In this document: piece by piece, positions 6,826 through 16,760 of the stretch
How the letters are laid out: each line of letters opens with the position of its first letter
Position numbering within the stretch: the stretch's first letter is position 1
Source: Dendronalium phyllosphericum CENA369
GTDB lineage: Bacteria > Cyanobacteriota > Cyanobacteriia > Cyanobacteriales > Nostocaceae
Assembly: GCF_016056275.1 (NCBI RefSeq)
Contig: NZ_JAECZA010000007.1
Location: 52,346-96,069 of the forward strand
Length of the DNA: 43,724 bases
Direction of reading: 5' to 3'
Position numbers and translations under genes: made by a program
The notes under the pieces: model-generated
Told to the model about the DNA's origin: nothing
What the model saw: the letters and a program-made list of their open reading frames with translations, nothing else
Database searches by the model: none

Positions 6826-9800
6826 CTAAGGGGTATTAACTAGTTCGGCGATTGTGGTTAGGAAGTTTTGTTCGGAATAGGGTTTGGTCAGGTAAGCTTT
6901 TGCACCTAGAGCTAAAGCTAATTGGCGATGCTTCTGGCCGCTACGGGTAGTCAGCATCACTACAGGAATCCCCGACAAACGCTCGTCTTGGCGATGGTGT
7001 TCTAAAAACTCAAATCCATTCATCTGCGGCATCTCAATGTCACAAATCACTAGATCGACATCACCGTGTTGCAGGATTTGCGCGATCGCTTCTCGACCAT
7101 CGCCTGCTTGCAACACTTGATAGCTGGCTTTTTGGAGCGTCTGCACCAAACTCTGCCTTTGGACAACCGAATCTTCTACCACTAATACCGTCAATTGGCT
7201 GGGTTGAGCAACGGCTGTATTCACTTCCATTGGCTGTTGCTGCGGTTGCGTTATCGTTAGCTCGGATTGTTGCCCCTTGAGAGCCAGAACAGGCTCAGGC
7301 GCGGGTAATAGCGCCAGACTAGATGTCGGGGAAGTTGGCATTGTATCTGTATGCCAGGTTTGACGAACTAACTCCAACGGGTCAACGACCAAGGTGAGGC
7401 TACCATTTCCCAAGACACTGTAGCCTTGGATGTAACTAGGTAAAGTCAAGACACTGCCGAGGGATTTAATTACTAATTCCTGCTCGACTAAAATCTGCTC
7501 GACTCGCAAACACAAGTAGCGATCCTCTGCGTGCAACAACAGTAGAGGTTCGACGGCGTTCCGTTGTTTAACTGGAAAAGGACTTAGGGTTAAATTGTGG
7601 TCTTGGGTGAATAAAGGATATTTGTAATCCACCAAATTGGCCAGCGGGCGGATGGGAACTAGTTGCTGACTTTCCCCTTGTTCCCACTGCCAGAATTCTT
7701 GGATGCCTTGCCCGTGTAAAGATTGCTGGGCTTGAATCTGCTCTGGCTGCGGTAATAAAACTTGGCTAATTCCTTCAGACAGCAAAGCATAAGTAATACC
7801 TTGAGATTGGCAAACGAGCAAGCGTGCTGTTGTCAAGCTCAGGGGCAATTGCAGGATGAAAGTGGTTCCCTGGCCTGAAAGCGATCGCACTACAATCGAA
7901 CCTTGTAAAGCTTGCAATTGCGTACGAACGACATCTAAGCCGATACCGCGGCCAGATAACTCACCAATTTTGTTGGCGGTAGAAAAGCCTGGTTCAAATA
8001 ATAACTCTGCCAGTTGGTCTTCGGAGGCGTAGGCGGCTTGTTCCGCAGTCAGCAGGTGTTTTTCCACACCTCGCTGACGAATGGATTCCCAGTTCAAGCC
8101 TCGACCATCATCGCGTACCTCAATAGTAGTGCGGTTGCCTTGATGATAAGCTTGAATTGTAATTGTTCCGGTTTCTGGTTTACCCTGTTGTCTACGGGTT
8201 TCTACTGATTCAATACCGTGGTCGAAGGCATTGCGAATCATGTGCAGCAAGGGATCGTACAACTGCTCAGAAATGGCTTTATCTACCAGCACCTTCGTAC
8301 CATCAAGCTTGAGTTCAACAGGCTTATGATAAGTTGCTACCATTTGTTGCAGCAGACGGGGAAAGCGATTTAACACTGTTCCCAGTGGAACCATTCTGGC
8401 TTGCAGCAAATCTGACTGCGCTCCTGAGAGCAATTGCTTGCGCTTGCCGAGACTGAAGCGAGATTGCTGAACTAAAGCATTAAAACCCTCAATCCGTTCT
8501 CCTAATTGCACCATGTCTTCTGTAAGATTTTGCAGGAGAATGTGCAACTCGCTATAGGTATCCATTTCTAAGGCATCAAAATTAGATTGTGCCTCGGCAG
8601 AAGTAGGGACACCTGAGCGTGGGTGTCGCGGCTTTGCGCGTTCGGGAAGCAGCAATTGTCGATCCGACCAAGTAGAAACTTTACTAAGTTGTTGTTGACA
8701 GTACAAAAACTGTAGTAGAGTGTCTTGCGCTGCTTTGTGGATGTGGTTAGATTGCAGGTTTTGTTGGTTTTCGTTGATTAGCAATTCCCCAATTGTATGG
8801 CTGAGGCGATCGAGCTGTTCGATCGCGACTCGGATACTGGGAAGTGATGGCGATGACTGAGCTTGGAGGCTTGGCGCTGGTGGTGGAGACGCTGGCCGTT
8901 CTGAGTTTGAGTAGCGGCAGGATGTCTGTGGATCTCCGATCCAAATTGACTGTAAAATCCGATCTATGGCAGAGGGGGCTATTACGGAATTCTGAGAAAT
9001 TGGTTCCAGTACCTCTGGTGCTTTCACGGAGTTATCAGTTCGCTTCGGGAAAAACGACCAAATTGATTCTGATTCGATCGCACTAGGCACAGGGGGTTCC
9101 ACTTTCTCAGTTGTAGCCGTTTCTGGAGGTTGGATAGCAATTAAAACTGGCTGTTCTTGTACCCGTGGGACAGAAGTATTTATTCCTGCCCATTCTCGCA
9201 ATTGTAGAGATACCTCTCCCCCTTGAGTGCGATCGCCTGCGAGTACTGCTGCTTGAGCCGCTTGGAAATTTTCTAAAGCCTCCTGAGCGATTTGCAGTAC
9301 TTTGTCTGGATGCGCTTTGAGAGCGTTTAGGGTCGCTTGGGCAATTTCTCCCAATCCCGATAAGCCATAAGATGCTGCTAGTTCGGCAAAAAATTCTGCT
9401 TGGGAGTTGAGTGTTGTTTGAATTTGTTGCGGATTTTGGCTTTGGATGTCAGCTGAGAGCTGTTGCAAATCCTGGAGTACGCTCCCGGAAAAGATTGACT
9501 CTACCACATCAAAGCCAAGTTCTTCCGAACTGGGAAGCAAAGCCTCACGACCAAAAAAGTCGCCTAGTTTATTTTGGAGTTGGGCGAAGATTGAGGCAGT
9601 TTTATCGAGTATTTCTGCCTCATTGCAGGATAATCCCATCAAGGTTGCACTCAATGGAGTTCGCAGGCACTCATAAGCATCTAGAAGCAAAGCACCCAAT
9701 TGGGGATCGATTTCCAATTCTGGAGCATATAACGCCTGGAAGACATCTTCCAAATGATGGGCAATTGTCTTAATCGTTTCCTGCCCAACACTAGCTGCAC

Positions 9801-9963
9801 TCCCTTTGAGAGTATGGGCGCTTCGCATCAAGGCATGAACTTTTTCTATTGTTTTTTCATCAAGTAGACCGATAAGATTCTGCTCAATGGTTTGCAACAA
9901 ATCTGCTGCTTCAGCCAGAAAAGCCTGCTCTAGCTGCTCTTGATTACTGCGATCGGGGTTCAT
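6826..9963 (-). CDS. hybrid CheA histidine kinase with C-terminal receiver (PixL-like)
   Basis: Central kinase of the phototaxis-type chemosensory system. The 1045-residue protein has an HPt domain with phosphohistidine His50 in AHTLKGSA, a long linker, and a dimerisation region (about 370-550). Its ATPase domain has the N-box Asn578 in LLHMIRNAFDHG, G1 box DDGRG at 618-622 and G2 box SGRGIGLD near 670-677. A CheW-like regulatory domain (about 710-870) and a receiver with Asp975 (LVICDIEMP) and Lys in LTKP complete it. This layout matches PixL of Synechocystis and other cyanobacterial hybrid CheA proteins. All catalytic residues are intact, unlike the paralogue at 1794-4010. It directly follows the seven-GAF receptor gene, as pixL follows pixJ. 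The built-in receiver may act as phosphate sink or output. Confidence 0.95.
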   Translation of the reverse strand: MNPDRSNQEQLEQAFLAEAADLLQTIEQNLIGLLDEKTIEKVHALMRSAHTLKGSAASVGQETIKTIAHHLEDVFQALYAPELEIDPQLGALLLDAYECLRTPLSATLMGLSCNEAEILDKTASIFAQLQNKLGDFFGREALLPSSEELGFDVVESIFSGSVLQDLQQLSADIQSQNPQQIQTTLNSQAEFFAELAASYGLSGLGEIAQATLNALKAHPDKVLQIAQEALENFQAAQAAVLAGDRTQGGEVSLQLREWAGINTSVPRVQEQPVLIAIQPPETATTEKVEPPVPSAIESESIWSFFPKRTDNSVKAPEVLEPISQNSVIAPSAIDRILQSIWIGDPQTSCRYSNSERPASPPPAPSLQAQSSPSLPSIRVAIEQLDRLSHTIGELLINENQQNLQSNHIHKAAQDTLLQFLYCQQQLSKVSTWSDRQLLLPERAKPRHPRSGVPTSAEAQSNFDALEMDTYSELHILLQNLTEDMVQLGERIEGFNALVQQSRFSLGKRKQLLSGAQSDLLQARMVPLGTVLNRFPRLLQQMVATYHKPVELKLDGTKVLVDKAISEQLYDPLLHMIRNAFDHGIESVETRRQQGKPETGTITIQAYHQGNRTTIEVRDDGRGLNWESIRQRGVEKHLLTAEQAAYASEDQLAELLFEPGFSTANKIGELSGRGIGLDVVRTQLQALQGSIVVRSLSGQGTTFILQLPLSLTTARLLVCQSQGITYALLSEGISQVLLPQPEQIQAQQSLHGQGIQEFWQWEQGESQQLVPIRPLANLVDYKYPLFTQDHNLTLSPFPVKQRNAVEPLLLLHAEDRYLCLRVEQILVEQELVIKSLGSVLTLPSYIQGYSVLGNGSLTLVVDPLELVRQTWHTDTMPTSPTSSLALLPAPEPVLALKGQQSELTITQPQQQPMEVNTAVAQPSQLTVLVVEDSVVQRQSLVQTLQKASYQVLQAGDGREAIAQILQHGDVDLVICDIEMPQMNGFEFLEHHRQDERLSGIPVVMLTTRSGQKHRQLALALGAKAYLTKPYSEQNFLTTIAELVNTP

Positions 9964-9996
9964 AATACGCTTGGTGTCAAGGAGATTTATCTGTTA

Positions 9997-10094
9997 GGGC
10001 AGGGAGCAGGGGATGAGGGGGATGAGGGAGACAAGGAAGATAAGTCTTCACTTGTGCTCTCTGCCTCCTGCCTTCTGCCTTCTGCCTCCTGCCT
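9997..10094. repeat. STRR arrays in spacer between CheA and receptor genes
   Basis: Purine-rich units (GGGCAGGGAGCAGGGGATGA) at 9997-10036 face pyrimidine-rich TTCTGCC and CTCCTGC units at 10058-10094. They are partly complementary, so another imperfect stem is possible here. Confidence 0.6.
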
Positions 10095-10126
10095 TATCCT
10101 GAGAATAAGTATTCACCACGCCCTAC

Positions 10127-13100
10127 TTAGTCAACTTTGAACTGGCTAACGCTGGTTTCCAGTTGTTGTGAAGTCGTCAGTAGTTCCTCAAAAGACTCGG
10201 AAATGTTCATGGCACTTTGCGAAGTCTTGCGGGCGATCGCCGAAACATCCATCATCGCTTCTGTCAACATCTGAGATTGCTGACTTTGAGTGGAAACTGC
10301 TTGAGTAATTCCTTGCACCAGTCCACCAATTTCGTTGGTAGCTGCCACGATCGCACTCAGGGAATGACGAGTCTCATCGATCAAGTTCGAGCCTTGGACA
10401 ACTTGGGTAATCCCGACTTCCATTGCTTCGGTAACTTCGTTGGTTCCACTTTGAATTTCTTGCACGAGTCGCTCAATTTCTGTGGTGGCACTCGCTGACT
10501 GATAAGCCAGGGAACGAACTTCATCTGCAACCACCGCAAAGCCTTTACCGTACTCTCCGGCACGGGTAGCCTCAATCGCCGCATTGAGCGCCAGCAAATT
10601 AGTTTGAGTGGCAAAGTTTTCAATCAAACTCACTACTTTCGAGATTTTCTGAGAAGCTTCACCGAGGCGCTTAATTTTCTTCGCTGTTTCGGAGACGGTT
10701 TCGCGAATCTCCAAAATGCCATCTACGGTTCTTTCCATCAGCGAATCGCCAGCTTGGACGGTTTTATTAGCTTGTTGAACCGCCTGTCCTACTCTTTGGG
10801 CATCAACAGCAACTACCTGGGTGGAAGTTACCATCATTTGTAATTGTTCCAAAGCGCGTTCGAGCCGTTCTGCTTGCTGTTGAGCTTGGTTAGATAGTTG
10901 TACTACTGAGGTAGTGTTATTGCTGGAATTTTCACTCACCTTGCTGGCAGCAATCTGCACTTGTCGCACTAAATCTCGCAAACTTTGGATCGTAGTGTTG
11001 TAACCATCAGCGATCGTCCCAATTTCATCTTCAGATAGGGGAGCGCGAACGGTAAGATCGCCTCTGAACGATGGTTCCAAAGCCATGAGAACCCTTATTG
11101 CTCCTTGTTGAAGTTTTTCGCGAGCGGTGCGTTCGCGCTCTGCTGCTTCTGCTAGTTGCTGCTCTTGGGTACGCACCTGTGTTAGGTAATCTGCAAGATT
11201 GAGGGCAAGACCAATCTGGACGCTGGCTTGGTTGAGAACATCCTCCTCGGATTGCTCCCACTGGCGCGGTGCGCTATTTTGATAAACTCCCATCAACCCC
11301 CAGAGCCGATTTTCTTGAAAAATCGGAGAAATCATGTAGGCTTTAGTTCCCCACATCTCTAACAATTGGATGTGACATTCGTCATGACCAACACTATATA
11401 TATTGTCAACCCGCAAACTTTCTTTGCGGACATAACGCCCGCCTTGGTTGTACTGGAGATAGGTATCTCTAACTCTGGCAAGGCTAGTCCCCACCAGTTT
11501 AGGCCAATCCCCACTGACAGACTCAACTACAAATTCTCCAGACCAATCAGGCTCAAAACGGTAAACTCCAACTCGATCTACTTTCAGCAGTTGACGAAGT
11601 TCGTGGGTGGCAAACTGGACAAATTCCAAAACATTACTATGACTTTGGGCCATCTCTGTTAACCGACTTGGCAGGCGATAAGAAAATCGGGCGTTTGCGA
11701 CTTCCCGTTCTGCTAGTTTGATTAATTCCTCATTCTTGGTTAAGGTTTGTTGTAAGTATTGCGATTGCTGGACGGCAACCCCAAACTGCGTACCGATTTT
11801 CGTTACCAAGTTGACTTCATTATCTTGCCATTGCCGCGGCCCGCTATTCTGATATGCTCCTAACAAACCCCAGAGCTTGTTTCCGGCAATAATCGGGGTG
11901 ATAATATAAGCTCTCATCTGGAATTGCTCGAGAATTTTTATGTGGCATTGGGCATGACCAGAAGTGTAAATGTCATTGATGACAAACGTCTCGTTGTTGC
12001 GATAGCGTCCACCTTGGGTTTGTTGTAGGTGTTCGTCTTCCCATACAGTCCTGATATCGGGGCCAACCAAAGCCACCCATTCACGACTTACAGATTCGGC
12101 AATAAACTCCCCACCCCAATCTGGATTGAAGCGATACACCGCTAGCCGATCGCATTCCAAGTGCGATCGCAATTCTGGTAAGGCATTGCGGAAAATCGTA
12201 TCTAGCTCTTGAACTTGGCGGATTTTTTCTGAGAGCCGTGTTAAGGCTCGTTGCCCTTCTGCGGCTCTGGCTAACTCTGCATTCTTCTTCTTGAGCTGTT
12301 CTATATACTGAACCTGTTGCAAGCCTATACCCATTTGCACTGCTACTTTTCGCAACAGTTGCACATCCTTGGATTTCCACTCGCGAGGGCCAATATTTTG
12401 ATATGCTCCTATAAAGCCCCAGAGTTTGTTTCCAATAAAGATCGGAGCGATCGTGTAAGCCTTAGCCTGGATTTTTTCTAATATCTCTAGGTAACACTGA
12501 ACGTGACCGACAGTGTAGATATCATTGACAACAAAGGTTTCATGATTGCGATAGCGTCCGCCCTGAGTTTCTTGTAAGTGTTCGTCCATCCAAATCGTTT
12601 TGATGTCGGAACCGCCTAAAGACAGCCATTGATCTTTTACGGATTCGGCAACAAACTCCACACTCCAGTCGGGATGAAAGCGAAATACTGCTAGGCGATC
12701 GCACTGTAGTTGTTTGCGTAAACTTGGCAGTACATTCAGGAAAATTGTATCTGCCTCTTGAGCTTGGCGAATTTTTTCCACCATCCCTGTTAGCACCTGT
12801 TCTTCTTCTGCTGCTTGCGCCAACTCTGTATTTTTCGTTTTCAATTCTTCAATGTACTCGGCTTGCTGCACGCTTAAACCCAACTGAATGCCCAATTTGG
12901 TCAGCAATCGCACCTCCTCGGAATTCCACTGGCGCGGGCCGCTATTTTGGTAAGCTCCTAGCAAACCCCAAAGTTTGTTGCCAGCAAAAATAGGGGCGAT
13001 GGTGTAGGCTTTAGCCTGGAACTGCTCTAACAAGTCGATGTGGCACTGGGCATGACCAACAGTATAGATATCATTGACGACAAAAGTTTCATTGTTGCGA

Positions 13101-15364
13101 TAGCGTCCGCCTTGGGTTTGCTGTAGGTGTTCGTCTTCCCATACGGTCTTGATATCGGGACCAACCAGAGGTACCCAGTCAGTTCCTACAGATTCAGCCA
13201 TAAATTTACCACTCCAGTCAGAGTTGAAGCGATATATTGCTAGGCGATCGCATTTGAACAACTGCCGCAATTCTGCCAAGGTAGTGCGGTAAATTGTTTC
13301 TAGGTGTTGGGAATGAAGCATTCTATCCGTCATTCGGGCGATGGCGTTTTCTACTTCAGCTACTTGGGTCATTTCGATATTTTTTAACCGTAGCTGTTCG
13401 ATATATTCAGCTTGCTGGAGAGCAATGCTCAACGATTCGCCAATTTGCAACAAAGCACCAGTCTCTTCATCAGTCCATTTGCGGACATCAGAATTTTGAT
13501 AGGCTGCTAATAAACCCCAAAGACTACCAGCGCGGAAAATGGGAACAATGATGTACGCTTTGGCTTGGAACTTCTCTAATGCTTCTAAATAGCAAGGTGA
13601 AAAACCAGCAGCATAAATATCGTTGACTTTGCGGAAGCGCTTTTCTTTGGCGTACATTCCACCCTGCGTTTCCTTCAGATAGGTATCGCCATCAGGTTTA
13701 ATCGGGGAGCCATAATCCTTAACATGGCAACGCTCTGAAGATACCATGCCTGTTTTTAAAATGTTTTCTTGTTCCTGAATATCCAACAGGGACGACCAAC
13801 CCGCAGCCACAGATTCAGCAATAACTTCTCCACTCCAATCTGGATAAAATTGATAAACCACTGCGCGATCGCATTTTAAAAATCGCCGCAATTCTTGGGT
13901 TGTAGTGCGGAAAAGGGTGCGAAGATCCATTGCTTGCCCAATCTTTTCAATGATGCCGAAAACAGTACGTTCTCGTTCAACAAGTTTGGCTGACTCCTCA
14001 GAGCGTTGATAAAGTTGTTGCTGATATTGCAACTGTTGAATAGCAATACTAGACAGGGATGCCACCTGCACCATTAGTCGAACTTCACTATCTTTCCACT
14101 GACGAGGCTGAGAATTTTGATAGGCAGCCAGCAAGCCCCACAACTTTTCTCCTTGGAAGATGGCAACAATAATGTATGCTTTGGCTTGATAGGTTTCTAA
14201 AACTTTGATATAGCAGTCAGAAAAACCACCACTGTAGATATCATTAGTGACTCGATAAATCTGTCCGCGATGGAAATTTTTGCCTTGGGTATGCTGAATG
14301 TAGCTATCTGCACTATGCGATCGCCCTGTTGTCCCAACTAATCCCCCTTCTTCTGCAAAGTTCCTCACACTGCAATAGTTAACGTTCTTGACAATTGCTG
14401 GATTATTTCGCTGTTCTTCTAACAGAGAAACCCACTCAGATCCAGCAGATTCAGCTACAAATTCCCCACTCCAATCTGGCTGGAAACGATAAATTGCCAC
14501 GCGATCGCATTTTAGTGACTGTCGTACTTCTTGGGTGGCAACGCGAAAGATGGTATCCACATCTTTGGACTGGAGAATTTTACTCGCTACACCAGTCAGG
14601 ATTTGGTCTTTTTCCACTTCTTGTTGCAACGTAGCCTGAATCACGGCAACTTGCAGTTGCGCTTCTAATTCCTGCGCGAGCAATTTTAGCGACCGAATTT
14701 CCGCATTCTGCCACTGGCGAGGAGCAGTGCATTGCTGCACTACCAACAAACCCCAAACCCCATCTTTTGTTAAGATTGGCAAGCTCAAACTAGCTCTGAC
14801 CTGAAACCGCTCCATAAGCTGCTTTTGATAAGGAGACAAGCTTGCAGTATGAGTATCCGCGATCGCTGCTAATTTTTCTTGTTGATAAAGCTTGGCAGAA
14901 CCTAACCCAAAGGTGACGGCGGGTAGTTTTTCCTTCAGCATTGGGGTAAAGCCATCCCTCATCGCCTCCGCAGCCACTATCCCCAGCGTCGGATTCGTAA
15001 ATTCATACACCACCACGCGATCGGCTTGCAGGGCGTTTTGTACCTCCATGACAGCAGTAGCAAGCAAAGTATCTAGATCGGAAAATTGGCGGATTTTGCT
15101 GGCGATCGCCTGTACTTGCTCTACCTCGAATCCATCTCCTCCGTCTTGATATGGCAACACACTTACCAATTCTTTTAATTTGCGGATTCTGTCTCGCAAT
15201 GGCCCTGTTTCCGCCCAATCAGCTTGATCCAGTTCAGTTCGCAATTCTTCTAAAGTGGAGATGATTTGCTGTTTTGCTGGTACATTAACGGTATGCCCGT
15301 TATCAGTGTCCTTATAACCGTTGCTGGAATTTGAGTGTGGTTGGCTGGGTGTATGCATTACCAT
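10127..15364 (-). CDS. soluble seven-GAF cyanobacteriochrome-type phototaxis receptor (PixJ/PtxD-like MCP)
   Basis: Start is taken as ATG at 15364 (1745 residues); a TTG at 15391 would add nine. Seven GAF domains lie at about 80-240, 255-445, 468-654, 677-836, 861-1019, 1044-1201 and 1236-1393. GAF2 to GAF7 carry the bilin-anchoring Cys in a CH or CY motif (Cys384, 591, 774, 957, 1140, 1330). GAF1 lacks it. GAF2 and GAF3 have an extra Cys in a long insert (Cys331, Cys546), as in insert-Cys cyanobacteriochromes. GAF4 to GAF6 have the W-x-D-E-H-L-Q-x-T-Q-G-G signature of red/green types. A HAMP-like region (about 1409-1466) and an MCP hairpin (tip [18 protein letters not shown]) end the protein. 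No membrane helix is seen, so it is likely a cytoplasmic light sensor signalling to CheA. Domain calls are firm; colour sensitivity is inferred. Confidence 0.93.
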   Translation of the reverse strand: MVMHTPSQPHSNSSNGYKDTDNGHTVNVPAKQQIISTLEELRTELDQADWAETGPLRDRIRKLKELVSVLPYQDGGDGFEVEQVQAIASKIRQFSDLDTLLATAVMEVQNALQADRVVVYEFTNPTLGIVAAEAMRDGFTPMLKEKLPAVTFGLGSAKLYQQEKLAAIADTHTASLSPYQKQLMERFQVRASLSLPILTKDGVWGLLVVQQCTAPRQWQNAEIRSLKLLAQELEAQLQVAVIQATLQQEVEKDQILTGVASKILQSKDVDTIFRVATQEVRQSLKCDRVAIYRFQPDWSGEFVAESAGSEWVSLLEEQRNNPAIVKNVNYCSVRNFAEEGGLVGTTGRSHSADSYIQHTQGKNFHRGQIYRVTNDIYSGGFSDCYIKVLETYQAKAYIIVAIFQGEKLWGLLAAYQNSQPRQWKDSEVRLMVQVASLSSIAIQQLQYQQQLYQRSEESAKLVERERTVFGIIEKIGQAMDLRTLFRTTTQELRRFLKCDRAVVYQFYPDWSGEVIAESVAAGWSSLLDIQEQENILKTGMVSSERCHVKDYGSPIKPDGDTYLKETQGGMYAKEKRFRKVNDIYAAGFSPCYLEALEKFQAKAYIIVPIFRAGSLWGLLAAYQNSDVRKWTDEETGALLQIGESLSIALQQAEYIEQLRLKNIEMTQVAEVENAIARMTDRMLHSQHLETIYRTTLAELRQLFKCDRLAIYRFNSDWSGKFMAESVGTDWVPLVGPDIKTVWEDEHLQQTQGGRYRNNETFVVNDIYTVGHAQCHIDLLEQFQAKAYTIAPIFAGNKLWGLLGAYQNSGPRQWNSEEVRLLTKLGIQLGLSVQQAEYIEELKTKNTELAQAAEEEQVLTGMVEKIRQAQEADTIFLNVLPSLRKQLQCDRLAVFRFHPDWSVEFVAESVKDQWLSLGGSDIKTIWMDEHLQETQGGRYRNHETFVVNDIYTVGHVQCYLEILEKIQAKAYTIAPIFIGNKLWGFIGAYQNIGPREWKSKDVQLLRKVAVQMGIGLQQVQYIEQLKKKNAELARAAEGQRALTRLSEKIRQVQELDTIFRNALPELRSHLECDRLAVYRFNPDWGGEFIAESVSREWVALVGPDIRTVWEDEHLQQTQGGRYRNNETFVINDIYTSGHAQCHIKILEQFQMRAYIITPIIAGNKLWGLLGAYQNSGPRQWQDNEVNLVTKIGTQFGVAVQQSQYLQQTLTKNEELIKLAEREVANARFSYRLPSRLTEMAQSHSNVLEFVQFATHELRQLLKVDRVGVYRFEPDWSGEFVVESVSGDWPKLVGTSLARVRDTYLQYNQGGRYVRKESLRVDNIYSVGHDECHIQLLEMWGTKAYMISPIFQENRLWGLMGVYQNSAPRQWEQSEEDVLNQASVQIGLALNLADYLTQVRTQEQQLAEAAERERTAREKLQQGAIRVLMALEPSFRGDLTVRAPLSEDEIGTIADGYNTTIQSLRDLVRQVQIAASKVSENSSNNTTSVVQLSNQAQQQAERLERALEQLQMMVTSTQVVAVDAQRVGQAVQQANKTVQAGDSLMERTVDGILEIRETVSETAKKIKRLGEASQKISKVVSLIENFATQTNLLALNAAIEATRAGEYGKGFAVVADEVRSLAYQSASATTEIERLVQEIQSGTNEVTEAMEVGITQVVQGSNLIDETRHSLSAIVAATNEIGGLVQGITQAVSTQSQQSQMLTEAMMDVSAIARKTSQSAMNISESFEELLTTSQQLETSVSQFKVD

Positions 15365-15400
15365 AATCTTTCTTGCTATGAAGGTTGTCAAAGTAAGTTA

Positions 15401-15605
15401 AGGAGGCAGAGGGCAGAGGGCAGAAGGTAATTTACATAAATGAATTTAGAGGATTTGATAAGGACAAGTTTTTTCTTGCACTTGCGCGTCTCTTAACCGT
15501 AAGGCTTCTGGAAGAGTAAAAAATCTTTTTACTTTTTTCGTAAATTTTGGCAGAGGGCAAAACTGTATTATCTGCCTTCTGCCTTCTGCCTTCTGCCTTC
15601 TGCCT
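15401..15605. repeat. inverted STRR pair (GGGCAGA / TCTGCCT) in spacer
   Basis: AGGCAGA-type heptamers at 15401-15427 and five perfect copies of TCTGCCT at 15571-15605 are complementary over about 23 positions with two mismatches. They flank a 140-base spacer between the CheW gene and the receptor gene, so a long hairpin is possible in the mRNA. Confidence 0.7.
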
Positions 15606-15629
15606 TTCTTCGGTAGGAAGCTCTGAACT

Positions 15630-16163
15630 TTAAAGAGGCCGAAGGGCTTGAATCACAACATGGGTGTCAAGTAACATCAAAGGGCTACCTTGAGAATCCA
15701 CAAAATAACCCTGTAAGAACGAGCCTAGTCGGGCGGGTAACATCGATGCCGAAATCGCTAACCGCTCTTGGGGATCGTAAACTTCAATAGTATTGACTTG
15801 CTCTACCAATAGCCCGACAGTTTGATTCTGGACTTGAACAAGCATCGCCATGCCAGAGTTGCGTACATTTTCTCGCCGACACCAGTGTGTTGCTCCCAGT
15901 AAACCTGCTAAATCAAGAATCCAGATAGCTTCTCCTCGCCAATTCATTATGCCTAACAAGAATTCTGCTACCTGCGGTACTGGTAAAATCTCGGTGAGTG
16001 CAACCTGAATTACTCCCCGCAAATCAGCTAATGGGAGTAACCCATGTACCTTTGCATTCAAAGGAAATCTTAAAAATCTGTGTTTGTTTCCTTGGGGAGA
16101 GTTTTCAAGTCGAAATTGGTTATTAATGGGTAGGGAAGAAAAGCCATCATTGACCTGTACCAT
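15630..16163 (-). CDS. CheW-like adaptor (PixI-like)
   Basis: Single CheW domain, 177 residues, that would couple the photoreceptor to CheA. Recognisable parts are FLRFPLNAKVHGLLPLADL, ILPVPQVAEFLLGIMNWRG, AIWILDLAGLLG and MLVQVQNQTVGLLVEQV. The start at 16163 is preferred because AAGGA lies nine bases upstream and it begins 14 bases after the CheY stop. The longer frame, from ATG 16220, would overlap the CheY gene by 44 bases. It is the third gene of the operon, in the position of pixI. Confidence 0.88.
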   Translation of the reverse strand: MVQVNDGFSSLPINNQFRLENSPQGNKHRFLRFPLNAKVHGLLPLADLRGVIQVALTEILPVPQVAEFLLGIMNWRGEAIWILDLAGLLGATHWCRRENVRNSGMAMLVQVQNQTVGLLVEQVNTIEVYDPQERLAISASMLPARLGSFLQGYFVDSQGSPLMLLDTHVVIQALRPL

Positions 16164-16176
16164 TGCCCCTGTTTCC

Positions 16177-16539
16177 TTAGCGAATAAATTTACTAACAGT
16201 CTGGAGCAAGGTATTTTCATTTACAGGTTTGATTAAATAGGCATCAGCACCACTCATAGTGCCCCAAGTTTTATCAACATCTGTGTTTTTAGTTGAGCAA
16301 ATCACTACCGGGATTGCTTTTGTTGTCGGATCGGCTTTCAACTTGCGGCAGAACTCAAATCCACTTTGGCCTGGCAAAATCAAATCCAGTAGGATCAAGT
16401 CAGGTTTTTGTTGTTTCAACCTCAGTTGCGCCTCTTCACCACTACGAACTTCATAAACTGAGTATCCTCCTTGCTCCAGATAACGTGTCATCTTTTCGGA
16501 TTCTGTGAGGCTATCTTCAACTAAAAGAACTTTTTTCAT
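16177..16539 (-). CDS. CheY-like response regulator (PixH-like)
   Basis: A stand-alone receiver of 120 residues. It has the acidic pair in VEDS (Glu8, Asp9), phosphoacceptor Asp52 in LILLDLILPG, the Ser/Thr switch in VICSTKN, and Lys in LIKP. AGGAAAA precedes the ATG. It follows the PatA-like gene and precedes the CheW gene, matching pixH. It would be phosphorylated by the CheA encoded downstream and probably acts on the type IV pilus motor, as known for cyanobacterial PixH/PilH-type regulators. Confidence 0.93.
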   Translation of the reverse strand: MKKVLLVEDSLTESEKMTRYLEQGGYSVYEVRSGEEAQLRLKQQKPDLILLDLILPGQSGFEFCRKLKADPTTKAIPVVICSTKNTDVDKTWGTMSGADAYLIKPVNENTLLQTVSKFIR

Positions 16540-16560
16540 TTTTTCCTAACTATTTATAGC

Positions 16561-16580
16561 TGGGGACTGGGGACTGGGTG
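16561..16580. repeat. short STRR (TGGGGAC)
   Basis: Two full copies of TGGGGAC plus a partial third, just upstream of the CheY gene. This is a known type of cyanobacterial heptamer repeat. Confidence 0.6.
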
Positions 16581-16760
16581 AAAAGTCTTTTTGTGTCTAG
16601 GTTCAATCGTTTGTTGATGTCCTAACACTACTGGCGACGGCTATAATTCAGAATTTGAAAAATGAATTAACACTAAGCCAGATTTAAAAAGCAATTTTCC
16701 ATCCAAAATTTGTTTTGAATAAGGATGTAGGGGAGCCACTGGTATGACTATCGCTTCAAC

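Noticed and set aside
15571-15605. CRISPR-like array from regular repeats
   Set aside because: Units are seven bases and directly adjacent without spacers; these are STRR heptamers. No cas genes are in the window.
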